Below the pieces are notes generated by a model that ran no database searches, had not been told where the DNA came from, and worked only from the letters and a program-made list of their open reading frames with translations. From Elysia crispata (taxonomy: Eukaryota > Mollusca > Gastropoda > Plakobranchidae), in contig JAWDGP010002497.1 in assembly GCA_033675545.1 (NCBI GenBank), positions 232,501-296,500 on the forward strand: 64,000 nt of DNA. The letters run 5' to 3'. Both the position numbers and the translations under genes were made by a program. Position 1 is the first letter of the stretch. Every line of letters begins with the position of its first letter. Below, in pieces: positions 15,901 through 39,422 of the stretch.

Positions 15901-17930
15901 AGAAAAAAATTAAGTGCAGATTTTTTTTCCTTCAGAATTTTGACCTCTGTCGTGTGAGTCATTAGATCTGATTGTGAGACTTTTGCTCTTTATGAAATAT
16001 AATGAAGTACACTGAAAACTAGCCAATTTTCTCAGATTCTGATGTCAATTTTTTTCATTCTTTAGGGAAAACAAAGACAGCAGAATATGTCTTTTTTTAC
16101 CATCCAATTCACAAAAATTGGAGTCTACTTGAAGTGACCAGAATAATATTTTGACCTAAACAATTACAGACATGTATAAATAGCAAAAAATGAGACTGCC
16201 CAAAGGGGTTGATAGTAAGTGAGAATTTCCATTCTAAAGGCGACAAAACTTTTGGTAGTTTCCACTGTGACATATTATGAATGTTTGTATGAGATTCCAG
16301 CATTCCACGACTATAGAGTTCATTTGATGGAACTGGTTTTCTGCACACAAATACATATATACCCTTATCACATCACATGTATAGTTTTACATTCCTTCTA
16401 TCACTTTGACTCTGCTATAATACAGCATACAACACAAGACACTGAGCAAATATCGTACCATTATACCTAGGAAAATAAGGAAACCGACATGAAAACATGC
16501 AAAAAGTATTGGAAAGTTTTAAATGTATAAAATCTTGAAAATATTTTGTGCTGATAGCTATAATATTTGAAATCCCGGTAAGATAGCTAAAGAAATTTAT
16601 ACTCTTAAATATGAATAAGAAAATATGTCTTCAAGGAGGATCTACAGCTTCTTGCTATGTGTACATATTCATGATATTTTATAGCATTCGTGTAATAAAT
16701 TTTGAGTCAATTGTTTATTTATACACTTCAAATTTTTATGATGCCTGTTCATGGTTTTTAAGCAAATTGATTATATATTGAATTCCAAGTTTGAATTTAT
16801 GGATATGACAAACAATGAATAGAAAAACTAAGAATATTCTAAAAGATTTGTTTTGTCGTTTTTTTTATTGTTTGTGTTCTTATTGAGCTTGTTGAGGGAT
16901 GGTTATCCAGTGTGTGTGAAATTTCACTTTCACTGCAGATCTGCTTTGTTAGTGATGGTGGTGGAAAAATCGCCTCTTGCCAACCAACCTGGAGAGGAGA
17001 TTGGGATCCTTTGTTGTGTTCTGTGTGTGATGCAAAGTTTCGTGAAATTTCAATGAACACAGCTCAGCCTGTCATTTTGTGAAAATCCAGAATTTTTAGA
17101 TACACTATCAAACACTGCACAAGCAGACATGCCAGTCACATCAACTGTAATACATGTATTCATAAACATTACTTGCTGAGAACAGCTGTTTAGTCTGAGG
17201 GATTAATCATACATTTTACAAACAGGGAAGAGAATTTTCCCTAAATTTACTGGATTCCGTATATTTTGAATATTCATGTCAACTTTGAAAATCCTTTCCT
17301 TGTATTAGAAACTTTTATCCATAAGATTGGACGTACGAAAAATTTAAAAAAAAAAGGAATAGTGAAAATATATATTTCTACAAAGATATTTTTCCATTAT
17401 CAAGTATCAACCAGTGCGAAAGTATTTAAAAGTGTGTGATACTGTATATCGATATCAATATTAATTTCCCTCATTTTTTAAATTAGGCCTAAGCTTTTCT
17501 GAAGTTTATCGATTGAAAAAACAAATGCAAGAAATGTCTAATGAACCAGTTTGCAGAGCAGTGGAAGCAAAAAGTTACATGTACTACATGTACATTAGAA
17601 CAACAAAATGAATCTAAGCCTAGCGAAAACAATTAGGTCAAACGCTGTTGCCTCAACATTTGTTATAGTTTTGGATTGAAAATAGGTGAAATGTTGATGC
17701 ATCAACACTTGCTCTAGATTTAGATAAAGCCAAGAGGGCATACAAGAGTAAACAATAAGAGGTTCAATCGTAGGAAAATATGGGTGTGGGAAAACTAACC
17801 TTCTACTAAAACCAGATTTATCACTAATCATTATTGGATTACAATAAAATGGTAGTATAAATGGTAAGAGTCTTTTTCAACCTAAGTTTTAAATAGTAAA
17901 ATGTGGTTTCAGTAATAACCTAGATGTACT
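12986..17930. other. 3' UTR and downstream flank of the EMI-family gene
   Basis: No further coding exon recognised. ATTAAA at 13192-13197 is the first plausible polyadenylation signal, and AATAAA at 16694-16699 is a distant alternative. The stretch is AT-rich with many T and A runs. Open frames such as 15283-15747 (+), 16219-16470 (+) and 14763-14984 (-) have no recognisable domain and are treated as chance. A pogo-like terminal repeat is listed separately. Confidence 0.5.
14269..14598. mobile_element. Pogo/Tigger-like terminal sequence, possibly a non-autonomous copy
   Basis: Read on the - strand from 14598, the sequence starts CAGTAGCAACCTCATAATTC and goes on with AATTAAGAGGACTCGAAT. The CAGT start followed by repeated 'TTCGAATTAxxxGG' steps is typical of pogo/Tigger-type terminal inverted repeats. 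A related but diverged block (GGTTCGATTCTCTTTATTCG, then CCCTCCCATAAGG) lies at 14269-14317 in the same orientation, so this is either two broken right ends or a rearranged element. No transposase frame is present. Confidence 0.4.
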
Positions 17931-17934
17931 ATGT

Positions 17935-19130
17935 ATGATTTATTTAATTAAGGAAAGGAAAGAAATAAACAAGGATATCAGTCTACATACTGTGATAAAA
18001 GAGATAAAAGGAAAATCCGATTACATGCGAATTCTTTTAAAACAGGGAGGATATTGTAGACCCGAAGAACTGAATCTTACCGATAAAAAACTGATATTTT
18101 TTATGGTGTATAGGTAGAGAAACAGAATCAATGTAATAATTATGCCAGGGAAAACATTCAAATGTTGATTGTTTTTATCTATCACAAAATTATTTTCGAT
18201 TACCTAGACAAATAATTACAGCAAATGCAACTTTCTGTGCCTTTTTCAACAAGATAATAAAAACATTCAATACATTAACCAAGATCTTATTTCTCTGGAT
18301 ATGTCTCATGATGAATTAAAATGATTGTGTAATTTCATTCTGTTACTGTTGGGGGAAACCGCAGAATTTTCTTTTGATAGATAATTCATCTGACGTGAAA
18401 AACGAAAAATATAGATGTAACTTAAACAATATCTCTTTCTTAGAAAATGGTCAAATCGACAAACGAACTTTTAAAACAATTTGTAAGAAAATGAAGAACA
18501 GCAAAAACTTATCGTTGGTTGTAACATCAGCGATTTCAGTGCAATTCAAGTGTCAAATGATAAAAATTATGAAATTGCTTCAGTTGATCTTGAAACATAA
18601 TCTTTCCAAATGTCTCGACTTATAATAACACAAGCTGAAAAACCCGTTCTAAAAACGGGCCCCTGGTGTTAATTTGCCGGGGCTGGGGTGCTTACAAGTG
18701 TGTATTTAAAATTAAAAAAAAAGGCTATACATTCCCTTTGGTTGATAACACTTTAAGAACGGTCGATAAACCATTGACTTTTAAAAATTTTGGATCGAAG
18801 ACGTAGAAAGACGAACTATTGAATTGAAATCTAACGTTGTTGTAGAAAACTTTAATAATGGAAGGGAATAACCAATGATTTATTCCTTTTTTTACCACAA
18901 AGAAGGAATCATTGATGAAATTCCAAATATTCTAATTTACGTTCCAATTAAAAACAGATTCAGTAAATTAAAAATTGAAATATTTCAAACGGTTTATACT
19001 TGAGTCCAAAAAATACAAACGAACTAGATAAATATGGCGTTGGACTTTACATTAAGAATGGTGATAAAATTTTCACTGGAAGCGGCATTATTCACGACTC
19101 GACCAGAAACAGACATTGCTAGACTGTGCC
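17935..19130 (+). pseudogene. Decayed AT-rich coding remnant, origin unknown
   Basis: Successive + strand segments look like protein sequence in A-rich codons but are broken by stops and frameshifts. Clear pieces are 17935-18117 (Lys/Glu-rich; includes LLKQGGYCRPEELNLTDKK), about 18371-18560 (includes NNISFLENGQIDKRTFKT), a frame change near 18530, then pieces around 18722-18810 (FPLVDNTLRTVDKPLTF), 18797-18880, 18885-19000 (FFYHKEGIIDEIPNILIYV) and 19003-19100 (DKYGVGLYIKNGDKIFTGSG). No domain recognised. A decayed mobile element or integrated viral gene is possible but unproven. It ends about 55 bp before the inferred MIC27 start. Confidence 0.4.
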
Positions 19131-19183
19131 GTGCAATGGTGTGCAACCGGAATAGGAGAATCGAAAGTTGAAGGCAACGGAAA

Positions 19184-29338
<10,155 letters not shown>

Positions 29339-32300
29339 GGATCTTTTCTCTTATTTAGTCACACTATCTACTTGTTCAGGAAGGTTGATTTTTTTTATAG
29401 AAGATGGTTTTGGGGATCATGAAAAGCAGAAACATTAGACTGGCATTGAAGTTATTTTCATGAATTAAAAACAAAAAAGGTAAAGTTATCTTGAAACAGA
29501 TCAAAAGAAGAAAGAAAAAAAAAGTTTAATACTCCATAGCACTGTTCTAGTTTTATTTTTTTTTTCTAGATGATTATTAGAAGTGCACTAATTTTTGATT
29601 CTGCAAATATACAAAGAACTCCACAATTTTAATCAACTTGATTTGAAATTGAGAGCTAGTATATGAACAGTCTCTGTGTACTGTACCAAAGATACTAAAC
29701 TTACTACATATTATACGCCACATCTTATGTAAAACATAATTATTCTTAGTATATATGTTTGAAAAATATGTAACAAAAAGGTTTAGGCAATAGCATGGGC
29801 TTAATTTGTCTATTAATCAATGGATAAGAATTCGTATGTTAGAAATTTCTTGCTTATATTGCACCAATATTTGGAATAGTAAAGATGAAAGTACTTCTGG
29901 GTTATATTTTAACATTTTTTTTAACAACTGGAAATATGAAGTCATATAGTAAAGTAGTTGTAAGTTGTTTATTTACCACTTATCATATTTAAAACAAACG
30001 CATTAGTGACTATATGTACTCCTATCTTTGTATCTTTAATTGTGCATTTTCTCCTAAGAAAATTTTGCAAATGCATGTTCCAAAACAATATTGTTTATTT
30101 AAATGAAAATTTTGTGCTCTGTACATTATATCTGGATCTGTTTTATTTCAATTTAACTTCCCTTGTTTGGAAACCAAAAGTCACAGCCAGATTTTAGATG
30201 CAGCTATAAATATCTTCATTATAGGAAGAAGACATTAATACTATTGAAGTATGGGAAAAAGCACATTATTTGAAGAACTATGATTAGAATGTTTCATTGC
30301 AAAAATTAATCCCATGATAACCGTTTGTTTCAGAATCACTCTCTGAACTCTGCTGAAATGAAATAGGGAAGTCTGGGATACACAAAATCCAATTCTAAAA
30401 TTTTGTGTGCCCTCAAAGTTTCCTAAATTCTGTTCTTTTTTTCCCTTTTAAATGAAATCACTTGATCATCTAAATTGGAAAACTTTGCTGAAATACTTAT
30501 GATCTAACATTCTGTTATGAATTTCAAAACAATTTTTTTAGAGATGTATGATTTTTTTAATTTTATAAAAATAATTTTTGACTTGAATTTTGTATTGTCT
30601 CTTCTGTAGTGTTCAATGCAAATATTCAAATTGAGATCCAAAGATAATTTTAGCTTTTAACTCTAGTTTTGTCTGTTTTATGTTTAGAATTTGGTAAGGC
30701 AAGAACATTTAAAATTTTATAAGTGTATAAAAGTTCTACTTGATGTGGCAGGATACAGAAACCGTTGCATTTTTTTTTTCTTATTTTAATATGAACTTGA
30801 AATAATGTATCATAAGAAAATGTATTTCCTGAGCATTCTTTAACATACAGTTTTTGGGATGCAAATCTCTTTGTGATGGCAAAAATAAAATTTAGCAATA
30901 AGAAATATGGTATTTGACATATTTTTTGAGTGTTGCTTGTCTTTTTCTTTAAGAAACTTGGTAGTGTATCAGCTTTAAAAAAACTTCTGTATACAAGGCA
31001 GACAACATAAAGCACAAAAGTTATTTTTATTTAAATTTTGTAGCTTTTTTAATTTATAAGCTGTTATGAAGTAAATAATTGCTGTACTGAAATTGCGACC
31101 TAAGCAAGAGAAATAACAGCTGTTATTTTCTTCTTCCTTTTTTTTTGTTTGATATCATTAACTTAATACATGTATTTTATACAAAGTTTTGGTCAAGGGA
31201 TGCATTGCAAGCACATTTCAAAATTGTCACTATCTGCTATCATTTATAATATTCTTAGACTACAACTAAATTTTTTATTTAAACAGCCCAGTGTGAGGAT
31301 GTTAATAAGGCATATGAATATAAATTAAAATATTGATTGAATACTCTGCAAATCTCAAAGTGACTTTGATAAACATCAACTGATCTGTTCTCAAGGACAT
31401 GACTCAGACTACATGTAGTTAGAAACAGTGAAAAGTTTATAACAACCTTAGAACATGTACTCTCCTACATCAACACTTACTCTCATCAAAAGTTGAAAAT
31501 GTTTAGATCAGAGTAAATGAAATATAAGTTATCTTTAAATCGGAAGTAAGGTTAACTTTTAAAATGAACTGCTTGGGAACCGGAAATGCACACTGAATTA
31601 TCAAAAATTGAACTTAAAGGAATTGGAAGTGTTCTTAGATAGAAAAATATACTACTGTGATCAAAAGTCGGAGTGATTTTAACAAGTTGTCCTTATTGCT
31701 GTTTATTTTATTGTCTGATATAGCCCTTCCATAATAGGATGATGTCGGGCATTTTGTACAATCCTTCAGGTAACTTTGTAACAAGGGAGGGAAGAGATGA
31801 TAAAATTTCCTATTAGGTGTATTTATTTACCTTTTATAAAGAGAGGCTTTCTTAATCAATGCCACTCTTCGTATGTTGATGATTCGGGTTTATCAGAAGA
31901 GAGCTTTTTCCTCCTCTTTCCTAGATTTCTAAATACACTGTATCTATAATTTTCCTTTCTGATTAATTATTGATAATGACTATTGTTAGTGGTGGAATGT
32001 CAATCGACAATTTCTCTTTTGCTCTTTACTCCAAATGGTTTCTTGATTTGTAAAATTGTATGCTTTTTTTTCTGTCTTTTTCTTCTGTGGTCTTAACCAA
32101 AATCATTTTCACCCGCAGTACAGGGACAGATCAAAATGGTTGTGGGTCCCGGCATCAATTTCACAGTGTTCCACTAGCACTATGCTACTTTTTCTTTTTG
32201 TACCTACTACCCATGTATGTATTCAGTTTGTCTTCGATCAACCCTGCATGTCGTGCTTCTTCTTGTTTTCCTTCTTTCTTTCGTCTCTTTCGGTGTCTCA

Positions 32301-32448
32301 CCTCCTATTCCCCTCAGTATTTATCGTCTTCCTCCTCCTTCTGGGCGTTTTCTACTCCTCCACTTATTCTTTCTTCCTTGTTTTTTTTCTTCTATTTTTC
32401 TGTTTTTTGTTTTGCTTCTCTCCGCCCCCACACCTCATCTCCGTTTGA

Positions 32449-32449
<1 letters not shown>
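29339..32449. other. MIC27 3' UTR and downstream flank
   Basis: AT-rich, without recognisable coding exons. AATAAA at 30884-30889 is a plausible polyadenylation signal. Downstream, 32056-32455 is T/C-rich with overlapping low-complexity frames. The 121 aa - strand frame at 30650-31015 shows no domain and is likely chance. Confidence 0.5.
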
Positions 32450-32501
<52 letters not shown>

Positions 32502-32502
32502 A

Positions 32503-32561
<59 letters not shown>

Positions 32562-32644
32562 CAGAGAGAAAGAGAGACAGAGACAGAGAGAAAGAGAGAG
32601 ACAGAGACAGAGAGAAAGAGAGAGACAGAGACAGAGAGAGAGAA

Positions 32645-32675
<31 letters not shown>

Positions 32676-32685
32676 AACAGAGAAT
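32450..32685. repeat. (GA)n/(CAGA)n compound array
   Basis: Pure GA blocks alternate with GACAGAGACAGAGAGAAAGA-type units and end in CAGA tetranucleotides. The intermixed variants suggest an older, interrupted microsatellite. Confidence 0.95.
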
Positions 32686-34528
32686 TGAATTGAATTTAAT
32701 GAGGTTTATTTGTCGGGCTACCTGCCCATTACAAATATGAAATATGAATACAAAATGAACAATGCCAACAAATTTTTACAAAAGAGAAACAACATATTCT
32801 ATACTACACATCTTGCACTCTCTCCGTCTCCAACAGTTCTTTTCTTCTCGAAAATACATAAGTCAAAAATTTTGCAATCGAAATAGAGTTGCTCGCTATT
32901 AAGATGGACAATCTATTTTTGGTATCTTTTGACATAAATTTTGAGGGTATAGTATTAAGGCGCACATCTTGAGAGAGAGAGAGAGAGGTGTTAAATTTTT
33001 CTCCTATGTTAGCAAGCTTTTTATTGTGACAGTTTGGAAAATTTCATCAACCTAGCTCAGACTCATTCATTCGGGTACCTGACAGAACTGTGGGTGAGAG
33101 AGTCGTGGTGTCTAGCTAAGAAATCCATTAACTGGTGCTTTCTAATACTGTGGGAGCTTCAGTTTGATTGTAACAGTAAGCTCCCCTTCCTAGAGCTACA
33201 TCTATGTTGTAAGAGATGGTAAGACTTATTACTTCAGTTTTATACCACAGCCGTCGACTCTGCTATGTTTCGATGTTCAAACCAAGAGATCTTATGCACA
33301 TAAAGCTTAGCTCTAGATATGTTCGTCAGCAAACCAGTTTTAATGGTTTGTTTTAGAAAGCTGTGTAAATAGAGCCTAACTGGTAAGAGCCACAGTGACT
33401 CTTCTCTCAGTGGCAAGGCACAGAGTGTTAACACGGCTTTGATACTGCATTTAACGACGGTCCGAATCCCACGAAAGGCAAACATTTCTCAGAGATGGCT
33501 CTATGCTCACTTCTCACAGGTTTTTAGCACCTTCAGTAAAAGTTTAAAAAAAAACTTAAAATGCGTCACTAAATGAAGGACGGTCATGAATTTGATGCGC
33601 ACATCTTTGATTTGGAATAAAGAAAGATTTGATATTTTTTTATACATTAGTTTTTTCTGATTTAAATGGTTTTTGGATTTCCTTGTATGCAATGAAACTC
33701 AATGCTTAACGAAAACTACTGGCTATCAAACAAATAATGAAAGAGGTTTTCACGGCTTGTTTAATGCTGGGACTCCTGCAAATTGCCTTAAGTTGATTGA
33801 TCTAAAGTGGCTGGTGGAAAAAAAAAATATGATCCTCCGAGTTTACGTGTGTCCTTGGTTGGCTCCAGTTGTTTGGATTTTGGGCACTAGTCCACATGAA
33901 TAATTATCATAGATGAATGTAAATAAGTGGATCTAGACTGGTGTTCAGTTTGTTGGTCAACTCAGCTTCAGTTACTCATACCGTACACGAAGAGTTAAGA
34001 TCGCATACCTGCAGCACGCAACATTAGAACAGTTTATGGATCTAATTGTTTCTTAAAAGGACGAACAAACAAACAAACAAAAAAAGATCAACTCAGATGG
34101 TTCAGTCCGAAAAAATGTCGGAAGGTTATAATTTTTGCAATGAATGGTATCCAAAATTTCTCACTAACGTCAACTCTAATTTTGAGGAAGAGAAAGTTCA
34201 GTCTTTCTCCAAAAGCAATGATAAAATATGCAGACAAGCCTTTTAGTCTCATTTAATAGCGTTCAGAGCCTACAATAAGACATTTTTTGCTACCTCTCCT
34301 TACGCGGTTTTCAGTCAACACGTCGACTCTTATGTCTCCTAAACGAGGCTGATAGGATGACTTTTCATGGATTTCATTGGCTGAATATTTTATTGCGGAG
34401 AAAACCAAGTGAGCTGAAAGAATCTATGAATGTTCCTCTTTTATAAGTCGGCCCAATATGTACTAGAAACTTTGGTGGTTTTGGGATAAAGAAAATTGCA
34501 AGACATATTTTCTTCTCTTTCTTTCTTC
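32686..34528. other. Non-coding region
   Basis: No gene recognised. A possible tRNA-like element is listed separately. Several 60-80 aa frames lie here without any recognised motif. Confidence 0.5.
33373..33472 (+). repeat. Possible tRNA-like SINE fragment
   Basis: AGCCTAACTGGTAAGAGCC resembles box A and GGTCCGAATCCC (33459-33470) resembles box B (one change from GGTTCGAATCC). The spacing between the boxes is about 75 bp, longer than in a tRNA, so either an insertion has occurred or the similarity is chance. Confidence 0.3.
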
Positions 34529-34800
34529 GCTTGATGGCTGAGTCTGTAGAGCGCTGAGCTGAGGTACAAGAGATCCGGGTTCGGAGATCTACTGGTGGTC
34601 GGATCGGATTCCATCTGACCAGTGTCCATCCCCGGCTTGACGGAAAAACCATGGTCTTAATGTTAGATTCTGTAGATAACTTAGGAGACGAAGAATTACC
34701 CAAAGAACACGACCACTCGAAGTCATGTCTCGCTACTGAATCAGTTTGGAAGATTCATTTCAACAACTATGGTCTATATGTCAAAAAGTCGCCTGATGTT
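34529..34800 (+). mobile_element. tRNA-derived SINE
   Basis: The head carries a box A-like TGGCTGAGTCTGTAGAGCGC (34534-34553) and a box B-like GATCCGGGTTCGGAGATC (34573-34590) at tRNA-like spacing. The body holds a segment at 34636-34680 (GGCTTGACGG, then TTAGATTCTGTAGATAA) that is also present in the element at 37860-38055. That shared central segment under two different heads supports a SINE family. The 3' end is not defined. Confidence 0.65.
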
Positions 34801-37800
34801 CAGGAATAATTGTTTTATTTTTATCTAGTAAAGATGCTCGCAGAGAACGAAAAAAACCAATCAATGATAATATAAAATTAGCGAGACACCACTTTTTACC
34901 AGCAGTATATTTTTTTAGGACGCATCAGGAATCGGCACAAATGTATAGCCAGATAAGGGAAATTTTTTTGTTAAAAGAGAGGATAGATAGATAAACATTT
35001 AGATATAGAGATAGAGAGAAGGAAACAATTTTGTCACAGAAAAAAATCCACAAGTGTGCTGTTATTTTTTTTATACTGGTATATCCCTTTTCTTTGCTAA
35101 GACTTTATTGAATCTGATTTTGTGACAACACACGTGGCAGAAATCTTTGTTAAAAACATGAGTCAGCAACCTTTACAGAAGCTTACTCACACGGACTTAT
35201 AATTACAAGTTCAAAATTACTGTTTCCCTCTAAGATTCATCTCAAAGGTGATTCTATAAAAACTGCACATACGTTTGCAGCTCGCGATTCGCGATTACAC
35301 TCGTTGTTGTTTTTTAAACCCACACCAATTTAAAAAAAAAATTATTAGATTTAGAACGCCCATGTACACAAAAATTTAAGAAAGCAATTTATAAAAATTC
35401 AGGATTTAGAAGAGCCAATTCATTTTTTTCCCTCAGCATTTATTAATATTGGTCAACAATTTCTCATCTATACTCGAGTGCACCGTGGTTTGAGATCAGA
35501 CGAACGAGCCAGCTGGGTTTAGGATGTACTACTAGCAAATCCTCTCTAGTACAAGCTAAGCAGTGTTTGGGTGAGAAAGATGGCGGATGTGATCATAAAC
35601 TTACAAGTTTTTAAAATAATCTGTCCATCTTTTCTTCTCAATAGAAATATTATATAAAACTGCACTCTAAGGATAATTTTGGAAACATCAATCTGTCTTT
35701 GTTAGAAAATGTGTGCTATTAAAATAAATATATAGCTATAAAGAAATTGAAATAAATGTATGACTTTAGTACATGACGCACTTGCGATGAGGAGTAAGTA
35801 AAACCGGAAAAAATTGTTTTTATTGCAAAAGAGTATAAAATAAGCAGAAAAAAAGAAAAAAAATCTGGCCAATCTTTAGGCAGTTCGCCATTGTTACCTT
35901 ATGCAGAAAATAATAAAATAAAGGGTGACTCGGTGGTCGCTAGATTACTTTTCCTCTGTTTGATTGGTTGGTTTGTCAAAACAAAGCAACGCGCTAGTTC
36001 CCGGCCACAAAATAAGTTGGCTATACATGTGGGAATGGCGCCACTATGCGCCAAACCTTATTCTTCAGTTGCTATATTTTTTTATTATTACATAAAATAC
36101 TGTACATCTATTTTTCAAGTCCTCAAAAGGAAATAAAAAAGATTTTTTTTTTAATCAGGCGCAATAATGTAAGGGTCGATGCGACCGAGCACATCAAGTT
36201 TTATCATTAAACAACAATAATAACAACAGCAGCAGCAACAACAACACAAAAATGACGTTTTTGATAGTGAGAAGATTATGTGCTACCGACGCTGAGGTCT
36301 TCTTTGTAGCTCTGTGCATCTGCAAAAACTGATTCATCACAATTCACCGATTAACTTCTCTAAGCTAAAAGTTTAATTTTTGGAGGAAAAAAAAACCCAA
36401 AACAAAAGAAAACAACGTATTGGCAAAGTTTTACTGGTATTCTCAAAACAGGAAAAAGCTGATATGTTTCTTTAATGAGTCAATAATGAAAACAATGGGA
36501 ATAATTTATAGCACAAAAAATTATGTGAACAGGAGAGGGTAAGTCACTAAGTACAACATCAGAGGTACATATTGTCATACATTCCAGTACCACATCTGTG
36601 TCAGGTTCGACAATAATCATACCTAGCATCATTTTTTTCTCCAACATCACATGTCCAGCAACGCCCCGAGAAAAACTCTGTCCATGGATGATTCATGATA
36701 CTAATGGGGACAATCTTTGTCACATAATGACTGTATTCCCTGATCTAAACTTTATTATCCTGATCAAATCTCAACACGCGATCACGCTGAATCCACGTGC
36801 ATTGTCTGAATAAGAAATACTGACAATGTCGCATCAGCTTCGAAATCTATTTTTTTTTCAAAGAAACTTTCGTTATCAAATTGCTATCGCAGTCACAGGT
36901 GCTAAGTTTTCAAGCGTTTTCACGCAGCGTTCACGTGAATCGTGTCAAGTCCTTGACAGAGATAAGAAAAGCCAGTAGATTATAATAATTATAGAGTTGA
37001 TAAGAGAAACAGCCGTCCACCTCTTCACACAGATCAGAATTATGAAGAACTTGAAGGTCAAATGAGATGAAAGACCACAGTCGTGCGACACTAAGGCGGA
37101 AATGATGTGAGAAACAAACATATCGCCAATCATGCAGGTCGCTCAGTCAATTTGATTTTCAACTTAATGTCTCCTAAGTGTTAGAATATTGTAGGGACTC
37201 TAGGAAGGGCGGCGCCATGTTCCAACATGCAGTTTACCCGCAGATTTTGCTTCAAGTGCCCCTTAAGCGAGGTGTAAGAGAGCTCTCTTAGTACATTATG
37301 TTGGACTAACATACAGCATGTAACATGGTCTTAATAGGAATTATATAATTATACATGTTTAAGAATGCTGAATGAACTGACGTTGACTTAAATCATATGT
37401 GAGGGGGGCGAGGCTGCGCTAGTCCTGTATCAGGCCGATTGTGAACTTCTGTAACCTCCCTGATATGGCACCCACGGTAGCCAAGGTCGTCTGCTTCCCC
37501 AGGACACGTCTGAGCTGGAACTTATTAGACTTGTGATTACCCGCACATCTTGTGAGACTTGTCAGCCTTGGCTTTAATATGCGAAAGAGTTATTTATACA
37601 ATACAGCACAGGGTTGTATGGACGGATCTGCATATTAAGCAAAAAACTATTGACAAACCCGTTGCTCGATATGGCGTGTGTGGCAAACCGAAGAGCACGA
37701 TCGTAGGTTTTAAACCTGGTTTTGAATTTTCCTTCAATTGTCATCGGTAATTGCAACAGTCCTATCGGAGTAACCTTCCAAGAAAATGCTTACAAGTGGT

Positions 37801-37859
37801 TTCAGAATGTAGAAATATGTAGACGTGGCAAATTTTAGTATTATTTTTTTTTTGTTAGA
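34801..37859. other. Non-coding region
   Basis: AT-rich with no recognised exon. Short frames at 35891-36136 and 36598-36813 (+) and 36945-37133 (-) lack recognisable motifs. Confidence 0.5.
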
Positions 37860-38055
37860 AATGCCATATGTCCATTGGGTAGAGCGTGGCGACAACTAGG
37901 CTCTCCCTGCTTTGATGCCTGACGGGAACATTTGATGGAAAGTTGGTAAGACAGGGTCTCACCCTACCAGCCCTTTTTCTGACTTGACGGCAAACCGCGG
38001 CCTCCGTGTAAGATTCTTCAGAAAATTTACTGGACATGACCTGACCAATGCATTA
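37860..38055 (+). mobile_element. SINE related to the 34.5 kb element
   Basis: The head has a box A-like CCATTGGGTAGAGCGTGG and a box B-like GCTTTGATGCC. The body has GACTTGACGGCAAACC and TAAGATTCTTCAGAAAA (37981-38025), which align with the body of the 34529-34800 element. The boundaries are approximate. Confidence 0.55.
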
Positions 38056-38638
38056 TTTTTACAAAATAGACACAGAGAATCGCCCCAAATAGAAACTTGA
38101 CCAATGCCCTCTTCTCAATCCATACCAGACACCAGCATGAGTGTCTGAGCCCCACTTGACCACTGGACACAACTGACCGGAAAAGACCCACATAGATAGG
38201 GTCACTTTATGGACGCTGTTACATCGACAGAAGTGTGATGACCTCTGTGGGCATCTTTGCCAGAATGAATCAGAAGGCAAAGTCTGACCCTGAAAGATAA
38301 GGGGCAAGTACATAAAAACTCAAGTAGTTTTTACTGTCTGTGTGGATCGCTTTGAAGCCAGACCAAGAAGTGGCCATCTGTTCCCACCACTGCGAGACAG
38401 TGATGAACCAGAAACTACACCGTGACCCAGCTCTGGAAGATTTCCACACACTTATCTTATGTCTGAATTTTTCCTATGGAGCGATATTTTTTTTTCCTAG
38501 GCCATATTTGTCAAATTTTGACAAAATTTTAAATAGTATTCTATTTTTAGGTGGTTTTGATGATCTGAATCCGACGAGAAAAATGTTGCATTGTTTTATT
38601 AGATCATGTTACATTATGAATAAATTGTAACAGCAATA
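38056..38638. other. Non-coding region
   Basis: Moderately GC-rich, possibly part of a longer dispersed repeat that continues from the SINE. No protein motif recognised in frames at 38059-38313 (-) or 38340-38630 (+). Confidence 0.4.
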
Positions 38639-38745
38639 GCAACAACAACGATAGCAGGAGCGATAATAGTAACAGAAATAACAGCAACAGCAACAACAAC
38701 GATAGCACGGGCGATAACAGTAACAGAAATAACAGCAACAACATA
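38639..38745. repeat. 51 bp tandem repeat, two copies, AACAGC-rich
   Basis: Units of the form CAACAACAACGATAGCA, then GGAGCGATAATAGTAACAG, then AAATAACAGCAACAG. The period of 51 is a multiple of three, which explains the Cys/Tyr-rich frame on the - strand. No gene is inferred. Confidence 0.85.
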
Positions 38746-39307
38746 TGCAACAGTAGCTAGAACAACAAACCTCTGAAAAACATTGGGAAATCATAATTAA
38801 GAAAAGTTAAGCCTAAAGAGAAGTTACTCGATAATATTCTTATTTGTAAAGTACAATTCATTAGCCAATTAATATAAAAAAAAAAATTAAGCTTAGGTTC
38901 AACCCACTGAATCAGCCTTTAATGCAAAAAGATCTTTGAAAGTATTTTACTATAATCTATCAACAGTACACAACCTACACAATCTACTCTCTTACGCATG
39001 TAAAATTCCTTTTGTGTACATTTAAGTATGTATCACGCAACCCCCCCCCCCCCCTCCAAATCCCACACACTCATACACACGCACACTTTTTTTTACCTTC
39101 CTATACTCGTTAAAAGTACAAAAATAAATAAAAACAAGTTTACTTTTGAAGAGCCATTAAACGAAATCAGAACACTAAAGATCCAACACATTTATGTTTT
39201 TCTTTTCATACAATAATCCAACGTCTCCCATACTAATTTAATATATATTTGCGAACTAGAGAGACATAAAGACAGACATAGTGTTTTGGGAAGCAGAGAC
39301 GGGGAGA
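38746..39307. other. Non-coding spacer
   Basis: Contains a C-run (about 39041-39053) and AT-rich sequence. Nothing recognised. Confidence 0.5.

Positions 39308-39422
<115 letters not shown>

Noticed and set aside
30650-31015. 121 aa - strand frame
   Set aside because: Lies in the likely 3' UTR/flank of MIC27 and has the composition of AT-rich non-coding DNA.
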